Notes: generated by a model not told the origin, from the sequence alone. DNA of 64,000 nucleotides from JBBDSU01 sp040904825 (GCA_040904825.1 JBBDSU010000058.1:1-64000); one strand, 5' to 3'; shown: positions 24,281 to 34,300, numbered from the stretch's first letter. A program made the numbers and translations.

Positions 24281-25227
24281 CATCCAATGCGCCAACGATT
24301 GCTGACAGTCTTCATGCTGCGGGTGTCAGCGATGTTCGGCCTGAATATCCGCTGGCTGCTCTGACAACGCTGCGCGTAGGGGGCCCTGCTCGGGTGTTCG
24401 TGAGCGCCGATGATGAGGTGGCCCTGCGCGCGATCAGCAGAGTCTGTCGAGACCTTGACGTGCCGTGGATCGTGATCGGACGTGGATCGAACCTACTCGT
24501 CTCCGACGAAGGCTTTCCGGGAATCGCGGTGCAACTCGGACGCGGATGGCGCGGTGTCGACATCGTCGAAGATCACGTGATCGCAGGCGGCGCTGAACCA
24601 CTCCCGACCTTGGCGCAGCGGGTGGCCGATGGTGGACTGTCCGGATTTTCCTGGGGAGCCGCGGTGCCCGGCACGCTCGGGGGAGCGGTGCGCATGAACG
24701 CTGGAGCACACGGGGGGCAGATCGCCGACCATCTGCGTTGGGCTGATGTCGTCGACATGTCGCAGGCGCACAGCCGGCGAATCGACGCATCCGAGTTTTC
24801 TTTTGGCTATCGCACCAGCGGGTTGCCTGAAGACGTGATTGTGGTCCGCGCCCGACTCGATCTCATCCGCGCCGATGCAGCCACCGTCCGCCAGGAGATC
24901 GCCGACATCAGGGCGTGGCGCAGAGTTCATCAGCCGCTCAACGAACCCAACTGCGGTTCGGTGTTCGTCAATCCTGATGCTGCGTCAGCCGGCATGCTCA
25001 TCGAAACAGCAGGGTGCAAAGGCATGACTGTTGGCGGGGCATCGGTCTCGGCCCGCCACGCCAACTTCGTTGTCACCCGGCCTGGCGCAACTGCAGCGGA
25101 CGTGCACGCGCTGATCATCGCCGTTCAGCGCCGAGTTGCGGAACACAGCGGTGTCCTGTTGGCAACAGAGGTTGTCATGGTCGGCGACTTTGGGCCCGAC
25201 ACTCCTACCGTCGAGCGCCGGCAGTGA
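24277..25227 (+). CDS. murB: UDP-N-acetylenolpyruvoylglucosamine reductase MurB
   Basis: Flavoenzyme that reduces UDP-GlcNAc-enolpyruvate to UDP-MurNAc. The 316 residues include FAD-binding motifs TTLRVGGPARVFV, GRGSNLLVSDEGF, and AVPGTLGGAVRMNAGAHGG. The proton-donor Ser is in NCGSVFVNP, and the C-terminal Glu in LATEVVMVGDFG. The GTG start overlaps murC. murB within the cluster between murC and ftsQ is not the mycobacterial or Streptomyces arrangement. Confidence 0.96.
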   Translation: MTSNAPTIADSLHAAGVSDVRPEYPLAALTTLRVGGPARVFVSADDEVALRAISRVCRDLDVPWIVIGRGSNLLVSDEGFPGIAVQLGRGWRGVDIVEDHVIAGGAEPLPTLAQRVADGGLSGFSWGAAVPGTLGGAVRMNAGAHGGQIADHLRWADVVDMSQAHSRRIDASEFSFGYRTSGLPEDVIVVRARLDLIRADAATVRQEIADIRAWRRVHQPLNEPNCGSVFVNPDAASAGMLIETAGCKGMTVGGASVSARHANFVVTRPGATAADVHALIIAVQRRVAEHSGVLLATEVVMVGDFGPDTPTVERRQ

Positions 25228-25230
25228 TGC

Positions 25231-26037
25231 ATGGTTGACACACGGATTGCTCAGCGCCGTCAAAGCTTGAAAGACGAAGATCGGCGCCGCCGACTGCGGC
25301 GCATGCTGCTCGCGGCCGTCATCATGGTCCCCTTGGTCGCGCTCGCTGTCCTGGATGCTACGGGTCGCCTCGGTGTGACCACCGTCACGGTGATGGGCGC
25401 CTCTCAGGTCAGCGACGGCGAGATCGCTGCTGCGGCAGCGATCTCGCCAGGGGACTCGCTCGTGCGCATTTCGACGTCGGCAGCGGCTGAACGCGTCGAG
25501 GCTTTGCCTCGGGTGAGCAGTGCCGTTGTCTATCGAACCTGGCGGCGGGATGTCGTGATCGAAGTCGTCGAGCGTGTGCCGGTCTTGCAGGCGGCTGCAG
25601 GTGGCTTGCAGCCGCGGTGGGTGCTGATCGATCGTGAAGGAGTGGTGATCGAGGCAGGAGGCGACGACGCTCTGCCCGAGATCGTCCTGCGAGGTGCCCC
25701 ACCAGGTCTGGGGGCCCATGTCGACGATAACGCAGCGTTGGCTAATGCTTTCCTCGTATGGCGAGGCTTGTCTGGTCCACTGCGCACGGATGTGCACAGG
25801 TATATCGCCAACACGCGCGACGAACTGCGCTTGGAGTTGCGCCGCGGTGTTATCGTCAACTTCGGTCGCGCCGAACGAATTGAAGAGAAAATTCGGGCAA
25901 TAGGAGCGGTTCTCGCCGATATCGGGCAGCGTGAGATCGTCGAGATTGACGTGCGGGCACCAAGTCGTCCGGTCGTGGTACTGCCGTCAGATCAGACAGA
26001 AAATGATGACAATTCGGATCCGGTTGACCCGTCGTGA
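25231..26037 (+). CDS. ftsQ: Division protein FtsQ
   Basis: Bitopic septum protein, 268 residues. It has a charged cytoplasmic tail (~25 residues) and one membrane helix (MLLAAVIMVPLVALAVLDAT). A POTRA domain follows (VTTVTVMGASQVSDGEIAAA to RDVVIEVVERVPVLQ), then the FtsQ/DivIB beta domain. The C-terminus is acidic and likely disordered. The start lies 3 bases after murB. A 142-base spacer with a strong ribosome binding site precedes ftsZ. Confidence 0.93.
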   Translation: MVDTRIAQRRQSLKDEDRRRRLRRMLLAAVIMVPLVALAVLDATGRLGVTTVTVMGASQVSDGEIAAAAAISPGDSLVRISTSAAAERVEALPRVSSAVVYRTWRRDVVIEVVERVPVLQAAAGGLQPRWVLIDREGVVIEAGGDDALPEIVLRGAPPGLGAHVDDNAALANAFLVWRGLSGPLRTDVHRYIANTRDELRLELRRGVIVNFGRAERIEEKIRAIGAVLADIGQREIVEIDVRAPSRPVVVLPSDQTENDDNSDPVDPS

Positions 26038-26179
26038 TCCGGCCTCCGACGGAAGGACGGTCGAGGAGGCTTGACCCTTGGTATTGGCGACGTCTACGGT
26101 CGGCAAAGATACTGACATTGACACGCTTGTAACCTTCGCACCGTGGTACCACAACCCCGGTGTCGATCAGGAGGACCCT

Positions 26180-27329
26180 GTGACGGCGAGCCCCAACAAC
26201 TATCTGGCCGTCATCAAGGTCGTTGGCATCGGCGGGGGCGGTGTCAACGCGATCAATCGAATGATTGATGCGGGTCTGCGTGGCGTCGAATTCATCGCTA
26301 TCAATACTGACGCGCAGGCCTTGCTGATGTCCGATGCCGACGTGAAGCTTGATATCGGGCGCGAGCTGACGCGGGGCCTCGGTGCTGGCGCCGATCCAGA
26401 AATCGGCAAGCAGGCAGCCGACGATCACCGCGACGAGATTGTTGATGTGCTCAAGGGCGCCGACATGGTGTTTATCACCGCTGGAGAGGGCGGAGGCACT
26501 GGAACCGGGGCCTCGCCCATCGTGGCCAAGGTCTCGCGTGAAGTGGGTGCGCTCACGATCGGTGTGGTCACGCGCCCGTTTACGTTTGAGGGCCGGCGGC
26601 GTGGCAATCAGGCTGCGACCGGGATCGACGAACTCAAGGAAGAAGTCGACACCTTGATCGTGATTCCCAATGATCGTCTGTTGCAAGTCGCAGACGGTGA
26701 AACCTCCGTGGTGCAAGCGTTTCGCCTTGCCGACGACGTCCTGCTCCAAGGTGTGCAAGGCATCACCGACCTCATCACGACGCCGGGATTGATCAACCTT
26801 GATTTTGCCGATGTCCGGGCCGTCATGAAGGACGCAGGCAGCGCGCTGATGGGGATGGGCAAGGCGCGCGGTGAATCACGCGCGGCACAAGCGGCACGCC
26901 TGGCCATTAGCTCCCCACTGTTGGAAGCTTCAATCGAAGGGGCCCGCGGCGTCCTGCTGATGCTGGCCGGTGGCAGCGACCTCGGACTGTTCGAAGTCAA
27001 CGAAGCGGCTGACGTCATCAGTTCGGCCGCCGATGGGGATGCCAACATCATCTTTGGCGCCGTGATCGACGACTCGCTTGGCGATGAAGTCAAGGTGACG
27101 GTCATCGCGGCTGGATTCGACGAGTCTGAAGAACCGCTGGAACAAGCCGGTCCCTTCCTTGCANNNNNNNNNNNNNNNNNNNNNNNNNNNNNNNNNNNNN
27201 NNNNNNNNNNNNNNNNNNNNNNNNNNNNNNNNNNNNNNNNNNNNNNNNNNNNNNNNNNNNNNNAGGCAAGCCATCGTCTTCAACGCCGATGATGATGACG
27301 AGTTAGACGTTCCTTCATTTCTGCGCTGA
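26180..27329 (+). CDS. ftsZ: Cell division GTPase FtsZ (interrupted by an assembly gap)
   Basis: Tubulin-like GTPase of the Z ring. GTG 26180 with AGGAGG five bases upstream starts 328 visible codons: IKVVGIGGGGVNAINRMI, the tubulin signature GGGTGTGASPIVA, and the T7 loop NLDFADVRAVMKDAG. The frame enters 100 N at 27164. After the gap a different frame reads RQAIVFNADDDDELDVPSFLR to a stop at 27327-27329, the conserved FtsZ C-terminal tail that binds SepF and other partners. Upstream and downstream frames agree only if the true gap is a multiple of 3, so the gene is probably intact and the N count wrong. What is missing is mostly the variable linker. Confidence 0.93.
27164..27263. other. Assembly gap (100 N) in ftsZ
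   Basis: Exactly 100 N, a usual placeholder for a scaffold gap of unknown size. It falls in the linker region between the GTPase core and the C-terminal peptide of FtsZ. Confidence 0.98.
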
Positions 27330-27332
27330 CCG

Positions 27333-28109
27333 ATGCCTGTCACGGTCGATGCTGTCGACCTCGGGTCAGGAGTCGGGGCATGGTTCACACGTCGGGACCC
27401 TGAAGGTGCCGCTACGGCGTTGGCCCCCGCAGGCAACCTGTCGCACCATCGTCCTCACAGCCCGGCAACTCTGGCGCGATCGCGCCGTGAGGTAGCCGCA
27501 GCGATTGGCTATGAGCCATCACGTTGGCACCAGATGCGGCAGGCCCACGGCTCCGAGGTTGCCGTCGTCGATCATCGCACAACGCCGGGCACCGAGTTGC
27601 GGCACGTGGATGCGGCCATCACTGCGCTCAATGACCGGCCGCTCGTCGTCACCGTGGCCGATTGCGTCCCAGTGCTCCTCGCGGGACAGACACATGTGGC
27701 GGCGGTGCACGCAGGTCGACAGGGCCTCGTCGCGGGAGTTCTACCAGCCACCGTCGAGGCGCTGGCACGGACTGGCGAGCATGTCGCGTCGCTTCGGGCC
27801 GTCGTCGGCCCCGCGATAGGGCCCTGCTGTTACGAAGTGCCGGCTGCACTCCGCGAAGAGGTCGCACGTGAGCATCCTGTCGCCTGGGCACGGACAACCT
27901 GGCAGACACCAGCGCTTGACCTGCCGACAGCAGTTGTCGTCGAGCTTCGCGAACGAGGCATCGGTGCCGTGAATTCCTTCGGCGGTTGTACCCGCTGTGA
28001 TCCTCTCGACCGGTGGTTCAGCCATCGGGCGGACCCGTCGACGGGGAGATTTGCTGGCATCGTGGTGCGTCGTTCTGAGTCGTCCGGCCACGTTCGGACT
28101 TCCCGTTGA
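27333..28109 (+). CDS. pgeF: PgeF/YfiH-family protein (DUF152, laccase-like domain)
   Basis: A 258-residue member of the family once called polyphenol oxidase, shown in E. coli to have a role in peptidoglycan editing (PgeF) and, in relatives, purine nucleoside phosphorylase or deaminase activity. Metal-binding and catalytic residues appear in MRQAHGSEV, VTVADCVPVLL and AAVHAGRQG, and the C-terminal signature in NSFGGCTRCD. The usual HAGWRG motif reads HAGRQG, losing the Trp. The gene lies 3 bases after the ftsZ tail, the normal position in actinobacteria. Confidence 0.93.
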   Translation: MPVTVDAVDLGSGVGAWFTRRDPEGAATALAPAGNLSHHRPHSPATLARSRREVAAAIGYEPSRWHQMRQAHGSEVAVVDHRTTPGTELRHVDAAITALNDRPLVVTVADCVPVLLAGQTHVAAVHAGRQGLVAGVLPATVEALARTGEHVASLRAVVGPAIGPCCYEVPAALREEVAREHPVAWARTTWQTPALDLPTAVVVELRERGIGAVNSFGGCTRCDPLDRWFSHRADPSTGRFAGIVVRRSESSGHVRTSR

Positions 28110-28843
28110 CAACGTCAGACCGTCAACAGCTGGCATCACGGCTCACTGCAGTGCGCCAACGCATTGCGGTTGCTGCGGAAGCAGTAGGTCGAGACCCGTC
28201 AGACATCACACTCGTTGCCGTGGCCAAGACGGTGTCGACTGAGGCCACCAAGGACGCCTACTTGCTGGGAGCAGATCACCTGGGCGAGAATCGAGTTGCG
28301 GACTTGACGGCGAAACGGCGAGACATTCCAGAGGCAACCTGGCACATGGTGGGACGTCTGCAACGCAACAAGGTCCGTGACGTCGTCGACGGCCAGACGT
28401 TGATCCATAGCCTTGATCGGAGATCGCTGGCGGACGCGATTCAGCGCCATGCGGCGCGGCTTGGCGTGACACAACCGGTGCTCGTGCAGGTGAACGTCGG
28501 AGAGGACCCGGCCAAGGGCGGGTGTCAGGTGAACGAAGTCGGCGACCTCGTCGCCTACGCTGACCGGCTGACGAACCTGCGGGTCGAGGGTCTGATGACG
28601 GTTCCACCCCTGCCAACAATGCAGAGCAGTGCGCTTGCCGAAGTCGCAGGCCATTTTGCGACGCTGCGACAATGCCGCGACCACGTCGCGGCCACGGTGC
28701 CGACAGTCCGCACGTTGTCGATGGGTATGTCAGCCGATCTCGAAGCCGCGATTGAGCAAGGCGCCACGATGGTGCGCGTCGGAACCGACATTTTCGGACC
28801 ACGGTCAGCAGGGCAGGGACGCCTGCAGGAGGAGCAGCGATGA
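28106..28843 (+). CDS. yggS: PLP homeostasis protein YggS/PLPBP
   Basis: PLP-binding protein with an alanine racemase-like barrel that controls free pyridoxal phosphate. The 245 residues include TLVAVAKTV with the PLP Lys at 41, GENRVADL, TWHMVGRLQRNK, GLMTVPPL and LSMGMSADLEAAIEQGATMV. The TTG start overlaps the pgeF stop (TTGA). The order ftsZ-pgeF-yggS-sepF is conserved in actinobacteria. Confidence 0.95.
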   Translation: MTTSDRQQLASRLTAVRQRIAVAAEAVGRDPSDITLVAVAKTVSTEATKDAYLLGADHLGENRVADLTAKRRDIPEATWHMVGRLQRNKVRDVVDGQTLIHSLDRRSLADAIQRHAARLGVTQPVLVQVNVGEDPAKGGCQVNEVGDLVAYADRLTNLRVEGLMTVPPLPTMQSSALAEVAGHFATLRQCRDHVAATVPTVRTLSMGMSADLEAAIEQGATMVRVGTDIFGPRSAGQGRLQEEQR

Positions 28844-29400
28844 GCGGAGGTGTATGGCACCGCACATTGGTGTATCTGGGCCTCAAGGACGAGCCTGATG
28901 AGGGATACGACGACTTGCCAGAGCGTTTCCCGACCGAGGACGTCAGTGTGCGACGGACCACGATTTCGCGTGGCGACCGCGATGATGGGCGTTACCGCGA
29001 CGACATCGCTCCGGTGCGGTCATTGCACGCTGATGAGGCCCAGCCTCGGACCGGTGATGGTCCGCCAGCGGCTTCGCAGGCACAGTCAGCTGCACAAGCT
29101 CCGCCGACGTCACTACGGACTCCTGTGATTGAGATCCTTGTGTTCGACGATGTGGAGGCAGTGGGCGCCCGGTATCGCACCGGCCAGACGGTGCTCTTTG
29201 ACGTGTCGAAGGCTGATCAGAAGATTGGGCGGCGTGTCATCGACTTCGTCTCTGGATTGACCTACGTATCACGCGGCAGGCTGCGCAAGGTGGGTGACCG
29301 GGCGTTCCTTCTGGTGCCTGAAGGGGTTGAACTTCCTGATTCTGAACGCCTTCGGCTTGCGGATATGGGCTACGAGGTCGCCGTCGGAGGCAGCGAGTGA
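28840..29400 (+). CDS. sepF: SepF, FtsZ membrane anchor
   Basis: Tethers FtsZ to the membrane in actinobacteria, which lack FtsA. The N-terminus (MSGGVWHRTLVYLGL) is the membrane-binding amphipathic helix. Residues ~20-92 are a polar linker and 93-186 the SepF domain (VIEILVFDDVEAVGARYRTG, then KIGRRVIDFVSGLTYVSRGR). ATG 28840 overlaps yggS and has GGAGGAG upstream. Its partner, the FtsZ tail, is visible at 27264-27329. Confidence 0.95.
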   Translation: MSGGVWHRTLVYLGLKDEPDEGYDDLPERFPTEDVSVRRTTISRGDRDDGRYRDDIAPVRSLHADEAQPRTGDGPPAASQAQSAAQAPPTSLRTPVIEILVFDDVEAVGARYRTGQTVLFDVSKADQKIGRRVIDFVSGLTYVSRGRLRKVGDRAFLLVPEGVELPDSERLRLADMGYEVAVGGSE

Positions 29401-29663
29401 CCAGAGGCCCGATCTGTATTGCCCTGGAGATCTACTGGTTCGTCCTCTTGGCGCACGTCATCTTTTCCTGGATTCCTCGCCCTCCGGAACCACTGCGTCC
29501 GTTTGTCGTCGGCGTCGGACGGCTGGTTGAACCGGTTGCCCGTCCGATCAGACGCATGATTCCGGCACTTCGGATCGGCGGAGTAGGTCTTGACTTGTCG
29601 ATTTTGGTGGTGTTCTTCGGCGTATTTCTGTTGCGCGCGCTTATCTGTCCGCTCGGGCTGTAG
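29397..29663 (+). CDS. YggT-family membrane protein
   Basis: An 88-residue protein with two membrane segments (IALEIYWFVLLAHVIFSWI and LSILVVFFGVFLLRALI) around a PARPIRRMIP loop, the YggT pattern. The GTG start overlaps sepF. YggT genes lie between sepF and divIVA in many actinobacteria and are linked to division or envelope organisation; the exact role is unknown. Confidence 0.9.
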   Translation: MTRGPICIALEIYWFVLLAHVIFSWIPRPPEPLRPFVVGVGRLVEPVARPIRRMIPALRIGGVGLDLSILVVFFGVFLLRALICPLGL

Positions 29664-29729
29664 GCCGTGGCTGGTTGCGACCGTCTACGGTGTCACCGGT
29701 TGAAAGCTGCAATGACCTCATCAACCCTC

Positions 29730-29761
29730 AGGTGGCATGGTGGTTGCGGGCGCCGCCACCT
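29730..29761 (+). terminator. Hairpin between yggT and divIVA (possible terminator or attenuator)
   Basis: AGGTGGC (29730-29736) pairs with GCCACCT (29755-29761) around an 18-base loop, followed by a short T-rich stretch (TTCTCC). It lies 66 bases after yggT and 88 before divIVA, and could end or attenuate dcw transcription. The loop is long and the call is weak. Confidence 0.35.
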
Positions 29762-29849
29762 TTCTCCGGCAACCTAGGCGCGCCGACGACATGCCGCCGG
29801 AAGTCTGAAGCATCAGGGTGGTGTGCTGATCGCGTAGTGGGGAGGACGG

Positions 29850-30653
29850 ATGGGTACCAACGCAGCGGAGTCAGGGAGCCTTGCGCCAGTGGCACCGGAC
29901 GTCGGAACCCTGTCGGCATCGGACATCGACGAACGGAAGTTCCCCGTCGTCCGGCGCGGCTACGACATGTCCTCGGTCGACGACTTTCTCGACCGTGTTG
30001 CCGCCAAGGTCAACCGTACTGACCGTGAAATCGACCAACTGCGGCTGACCCAGCAGGAGTTGGAGCGCCAGCTCAACGATGCGCGTGCCGCTATCGAGCG
30101 CCTCCAAGGGGAGCTGACTGGAGCACACGAAGAGACTGCGGAAGCGCAACGCCACACGGAAACCACCCGTCAGATGTTCGAGCATGACTTGCGACGCAAG
30201 ACTGCGCACACGCGGGAGCTTGAGACTGCGCTGGCATCAGCGCAAGAAGAGACCGATGCTCAAGTCGCCGCGCTGCGTGATCAACTCACCGCCGCAGAAT
30301 CCCGCGCGACTCACGCTGAACAGGACGTCGTGCGTTTACAAAAAGAACTTGAATCGGCTGCTGAGGCGCATCAGTCTGCGGTGGCGTCAGCACACGAAGA
30401 GGCGACTGAAGCACGGCGGCAACGAGACGAGGCTGCGTCGAAAGTCATTGCGCTGGAAGAAGGGCGGCACGAGCTTGAAGCGGCATCGGAAGCCTTGGGC
30501 CAACAAGTCAAAGGGCTGCACTTGATAGCACATCGTGTCCGTGAACTCCTCTCGGCGCAGCGCGACGCCAGCGATCAACGCGTCACAGCCGTTGATGACC
30601 AGATTGCCGCGCTCACCGACGGCCCCCTCGGCCGCTACCTCGACGACGATTGA
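29850..30653 (+). CDS. divIVA: DivIVA/Wag31-like polar growth protein
   Basis: Coiled-coil protein that marks curved membrane at poles and septa and organises wall growth in actinobacteria. The 267 residues hold the DivIVA domain at ~20-60 (LSASDIDERKFPVVRRGYDM, then SSVDDFLDRVAAKVNR). A nearly unbroken Glu/Ala/Arg-rich coiled coil follows to ~235. ATG 29850 is preceded by GGGGAGG. The 186-base spacer before it contains a weak hairpin. Confidence 0.93.
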   Translation: MGTNAAESGSLAPVAPDVGTLSASDIDERKFPVVRRGYDMSSVDDFLDRVAAKVNRTDREIDQLRLTQQELERQLNDARAAIERLQGELTGAHEETAEAQRHTETTRQMFEHDLRRKTAHTRELETALASAQEETDAQVAALRDQLTAAESRATHAEQDVVRLQKELESAAEAHQSAVASAHEEATEARRQRDEAASKVIALEEGRHELEAASEALGQQVKGLHLIAHRVRELLSAQRDASDQRVTAVDDQIAALTDGPLGRYLDDD

Positions 30654-30660
30654 ACAGTTG

Positions 30661-30693
30661 CGGCATGGCTGACGGCCGCCGTCAGCCATGCCG
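30661..30693. terminator. Bidirectional terminator hairpin
   Basis: A perfect 15-bp inverted repeat (30661-30675 with 30679-30693) around a 3-base loop, 7 bases after divIVA and 24 before the 3' end of the convergent minus-strand genes. It probably ends transcription from both sides. There is no strong T-tract. Confidence 0.75.
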
Positions 30694-30717
30694 ATCGTCG
30701 ATGCAAACTCCTGACGA

Positions 30718-31329
30718 TCAATCTGTCGTTCGCGCTGCCTGTCGCGCCGCAACCTCCAATGGATTGTCGGCATAGCCGTACCGGGCCCCGAGCCACGCGT
30801 ACAAAGGCACCATCACGATGCCCAACCGTTCAGCCTGTCGCGCGTGCATGGCCTCGTGGTTGAGCAAGGCAACCGACGGTGCTGGGGTACTCGACAAGAT
30901 CACTTGTCCGACCGTATTGGCGTCCGCCCCCACCATCCGGTGAGCGAAGCGTGAGGCGCCGCTGACCCCGGCTACGACAAGGCAACCGCGCTCGGCATCC
31001 CACTGAGGGGTGCGTCGTGCGGAGGCGGCGATCGCCAAGCCAACCGCAGTCATCGGTGAAGCCCATGCAGCTGCCGCCACACGGCCGGCGGCCGTCGCCG
31101 GACGGGCAGGCTGCCAGCTGGCGATTTGGCGGGCCAGGCATCCATGGTGGTGGCGTGCGGGGACCTCTGCCGCCGCACTCGCGCGAGGTCGTAAGCCTGC
31201 GACGACATCGCGTCGCTCTCCACGTTGGCGTATCACCGAGATAACGGCTGCGACGGCCGTGGCGACCACGCTGGCCATGCCCAGTGCCCGAACCAGCCTG
31301 CCTACCGTCGATCGGTCAGCGTCCATCAT
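30718..31329 (-). CDS. Putative membrane-associated protein with HExxH motif
   Basis: A 203-residue protein. Residues ~12-33 form a hydrophobic segment (LVRALGMASVVATAVAAVIS) and ~86-104 a second. Near the C-terminus, LLNHEAMHARQAERLG has the zinc-peptidase motif HExxH (His158, Glu159, His162), and NPLEVAA ~30 residues later supplies Glu192, a possible third ligand. Similar HE-x-x-H-x-RQ-x-E segments occur in uncharacterised actinobacterial membrane proteins. Whether it is a protease is unproven. The ATG overlaps the ileS stop (ATGA), so it is co-transcribed with ileS. Confidence 0.75.
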   Translation of the reverse strand: MMDADRSTVGRLVRALGMASVVATAVAAVISVIRQRGERRDVVAGLRPRASAAAEVPARHHHGCLARQIASWQPARPATAAGRVAAAAWASPMTAVGLAIAASARRTPQWDAERGCLVVAGVSGASRFAHRMVGADANTVGQVILSSTPAPSVALLNHEAMHARQAERLGIVMVPLYAWLGARYGYADNPLEVAARQAARTTD

Positions 31330-34300
31330 CGATCGGAGGCTGCAACCGCCGTCGTCACCATGCCTAGTTCGCCGAGTTGCGTGAGAACTCCGTCTGCTTC
31401 GCCAAGGTCTTCAAACCGTGTCGCAAGGACCTCGCGCGCAATGAACGTGTCGAGCTCGGCGTGATGCAGTTCTTCCTTCAACTCTGCGGGATCAAACGCC
31501 CACTGCACGACGATGCGATCAGCAAGGTCCAAGCCGGCCTGCTTGCGCTGATCGTTCAGCGTTCTAATGATCTCTCGTGCCACGCCTTCGAGTGCTAGCT
31601 CGGGAGTGATCGTCGTGTCGAGTGCGAAGGTTGATCCGGCGTCAGCTGCGACAGCCCATCCAGTGCGAGGAGTTGTTAGCACCTCGACCATGGCGTCGGT
31701 GATGGTGACGACCGACCCTTCGACATCCAGGTCGAATTCAGTGTCGTCTCCTTGAAGACTCCGGGCGACCGCGTCGGCTGCTTCGCCGTCGAGATTGTTG
31801 ATCGCCGCCGCCACAGCGGGCGCACGCGGCCCAAACGCTGGCCCCAATGCACGAAAGTTCGGCTTGAGGCGTCGCTTCACCAAATCACCGGTGCCATCTG
31901 ACAACTCGACCTCACGGATATTGAGTTCTTCTGCAATCTCACTCAAGAGATCGGCTAACCCGGTGCGTTCAGATGCAGGCACGCTCACCAGCGCTTGTCC
32001 GAGTGGTTGACGAACCTTGACGCCGCTGTCGTTGCGCGCTTGTCGACCCAGCTCGACGACGCGTCGGGTCGTTGCCATCGCATGTCGCAAGTCCTCATCG
32101 CGCCACGCAGGGTCGACCGTCGGGAAGCTTGACAGGTGGACCGACAGCGGTACGCCATCACGACCGTCTGGATGCACCATGAGGTCCTGCCACAGCCGCT
32201 CGGCGACGAATGGTGTGAAAGGAGCCAGCAAACCGGCGAGCGTCGTCAGGCACGCATGGAGGGTGTGGTAAGCGTCGGTCTTGTCGATGGGGGCTTCGGC
32301 CTGCGCCTTCCAGAAGCGGCGACGGTTGCGTCGGACGTACCAATTGGAAAGGTCATCAACGAAGCGTTCGAGGGCTCTGGTTGCCGTCGAGACGTCGTAG
32401 GCGTGCAGCGCATCGTCGACGGTGCAGATCAGGGCAGCGAGTTCAGCCAGAATCCATCGATCGCTGGGCGGTCGTTCAGCGACGTCACGCGCCGGTGTCG
32501 ATGGGTCGAATCTGTCGATGCTGGCGTAGGTCAAGAAGAACACATGAGTGTTCCACAAGGTCAGGAAGAACCGTCGTACGACGTCGTCGAGCAGTTGGTG
32601 ACCGACACGTCTGCTGACCCACGGGTTGCCTTCGGCAAACATGAGCCACCGGAGCGGGTCAGCGCCGTGCTGGTTGATCAATTCCCACGGATCAAGGACG
32701 TTGCCCACTGATTTGGACATCTTGCGGCCGTCTTCGTCGACGATATGGCCAAGGCACAGGCACGTGCGATACGACGAATCGCCAAACAACAGGGTCGACT
32801 CGGCCAGGAGGGTGTAGAACCAACCCCGTGTCTGGTCGATGGCCTCGCAGATGTAGTCGGCGGGGTAGTGACGAGCGAACTCTTGCTGACCTTGGTGCGG
32901 ATAGCCCCACTGGGCATAGGGCATCGCGCCGGAATCGAACCAAGCATCCGCAACGTCGGGCACTCGCCGCATCATCGCGCCATCGACGGTGCAAGTGAAG
33001 GTGATGTCGTCGACGTACGGTCGATGCGGATCCAAATCGGACAGGTCATAGCCGACGCGTTCCGACAACTCGGTCCGCGAGGCGAACACCTCGATGGCGT
33101 CGCAACTTTCGCAGGTCCAAAAAGGAAGTGGCGTACCCCAGTAGCGGTCGCGCGACAGGGCCCAGTCGACGTTGTTTTCGAGCCAGCGACCAAAGCGCCC
33201 GTCACGGATGTGCTCGGGATGCCAATCGATACCTGCGTTGTTCTCTAGGAGTTGGTCACGGACTGCGGTGGTACGGATGTACCAGGATGGCTTAGCCCAG
33301 TAGATCAGCGGTTGTTTGCATCGCCAGCAGAACGGATAGGTGTGTTCGTACTCATCGGCAATCAGCAGCAGCGAGCGCTCGTCAAGGTCAGCGATGATGG
33401 GAGCATCTGCATCTTTGACGAAGATGCCCTTCCATGGGCCGGTGGCAAAACGTCCGGCCTGGTCGACCGGATTGATGGCCGGCAGGTGTTCGCGTCGCCC
33501 GAGGGTCATGTCATCGGTCCCGAAGGCGGGTGCAAGGTGCACGATGCCGGAACCATCGGCCGCAGTGACAAAGTCTCCGACGACAATGCGGTGAACGTCG
33601 CCGTCAGGGATGTCCACGAAGGTGAACGGGGGGCGGTAGTGGCTGCCGACGAGTTCTGCTGCGTTCACGGCTTCGACGATCTCGCTGTTGTCACCGAGGA
33701 CGCGCTCACGCAGATCAGCAGCGATTACCAGCAACTCGTCGTCTTGACCGAAGGCTGATGTGCGGGCCAGCACATAGTCAATGTCGGGGTTAACGGCACA
33801 AGCGACGTTGGATGGCAGCGTCCATGGTGTCGTCGTCCACACGACGAGCCTGGCTTCTCGATCCGACAGTGGACCGTCGATGAGCGGAAAACGGACGTAC
33901 ACCGATGGGTCGACGGTCGTCTGGTAGCCCTGGGCGACCTCGGCGTCCGACAGGCCTGTTCCGCAACGGCCGCAATAAGGCGTCACTCTGAAATCTTTGA
34001 AGATCAGGTCGCCGTCCCACAGTTGCTTCAATCCCCACCAGAGGCTGTCGATATAGGTCGGGTCCATCGTCCGGTACGGATCGTCGGTATCGATCCAGAA
34101 GCCGATGCGGTCCGTGAGCTCTTCGAACGCACCGACGTAGCGCTGAACGGACTCGCGACATCGCAGATTGAAGGCTTCGATGCCATAGGCCTCAATATCA
34201 GCCTTCGAGTTGAGTCCGAGCTCTCGTTCGACTTCAAGTTCGACGGGAAGCCCGTGGCAATCCCATCCTGCTTTCCGTCGGACAGATCGTCCCTTCATGG

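Noticed and set aside
27264..27292. FtsZ ending as ASHRLQRR
   Set aside because: Artefact of reading across 100 N; the other frame gives the conserved DVPSFLR tail.
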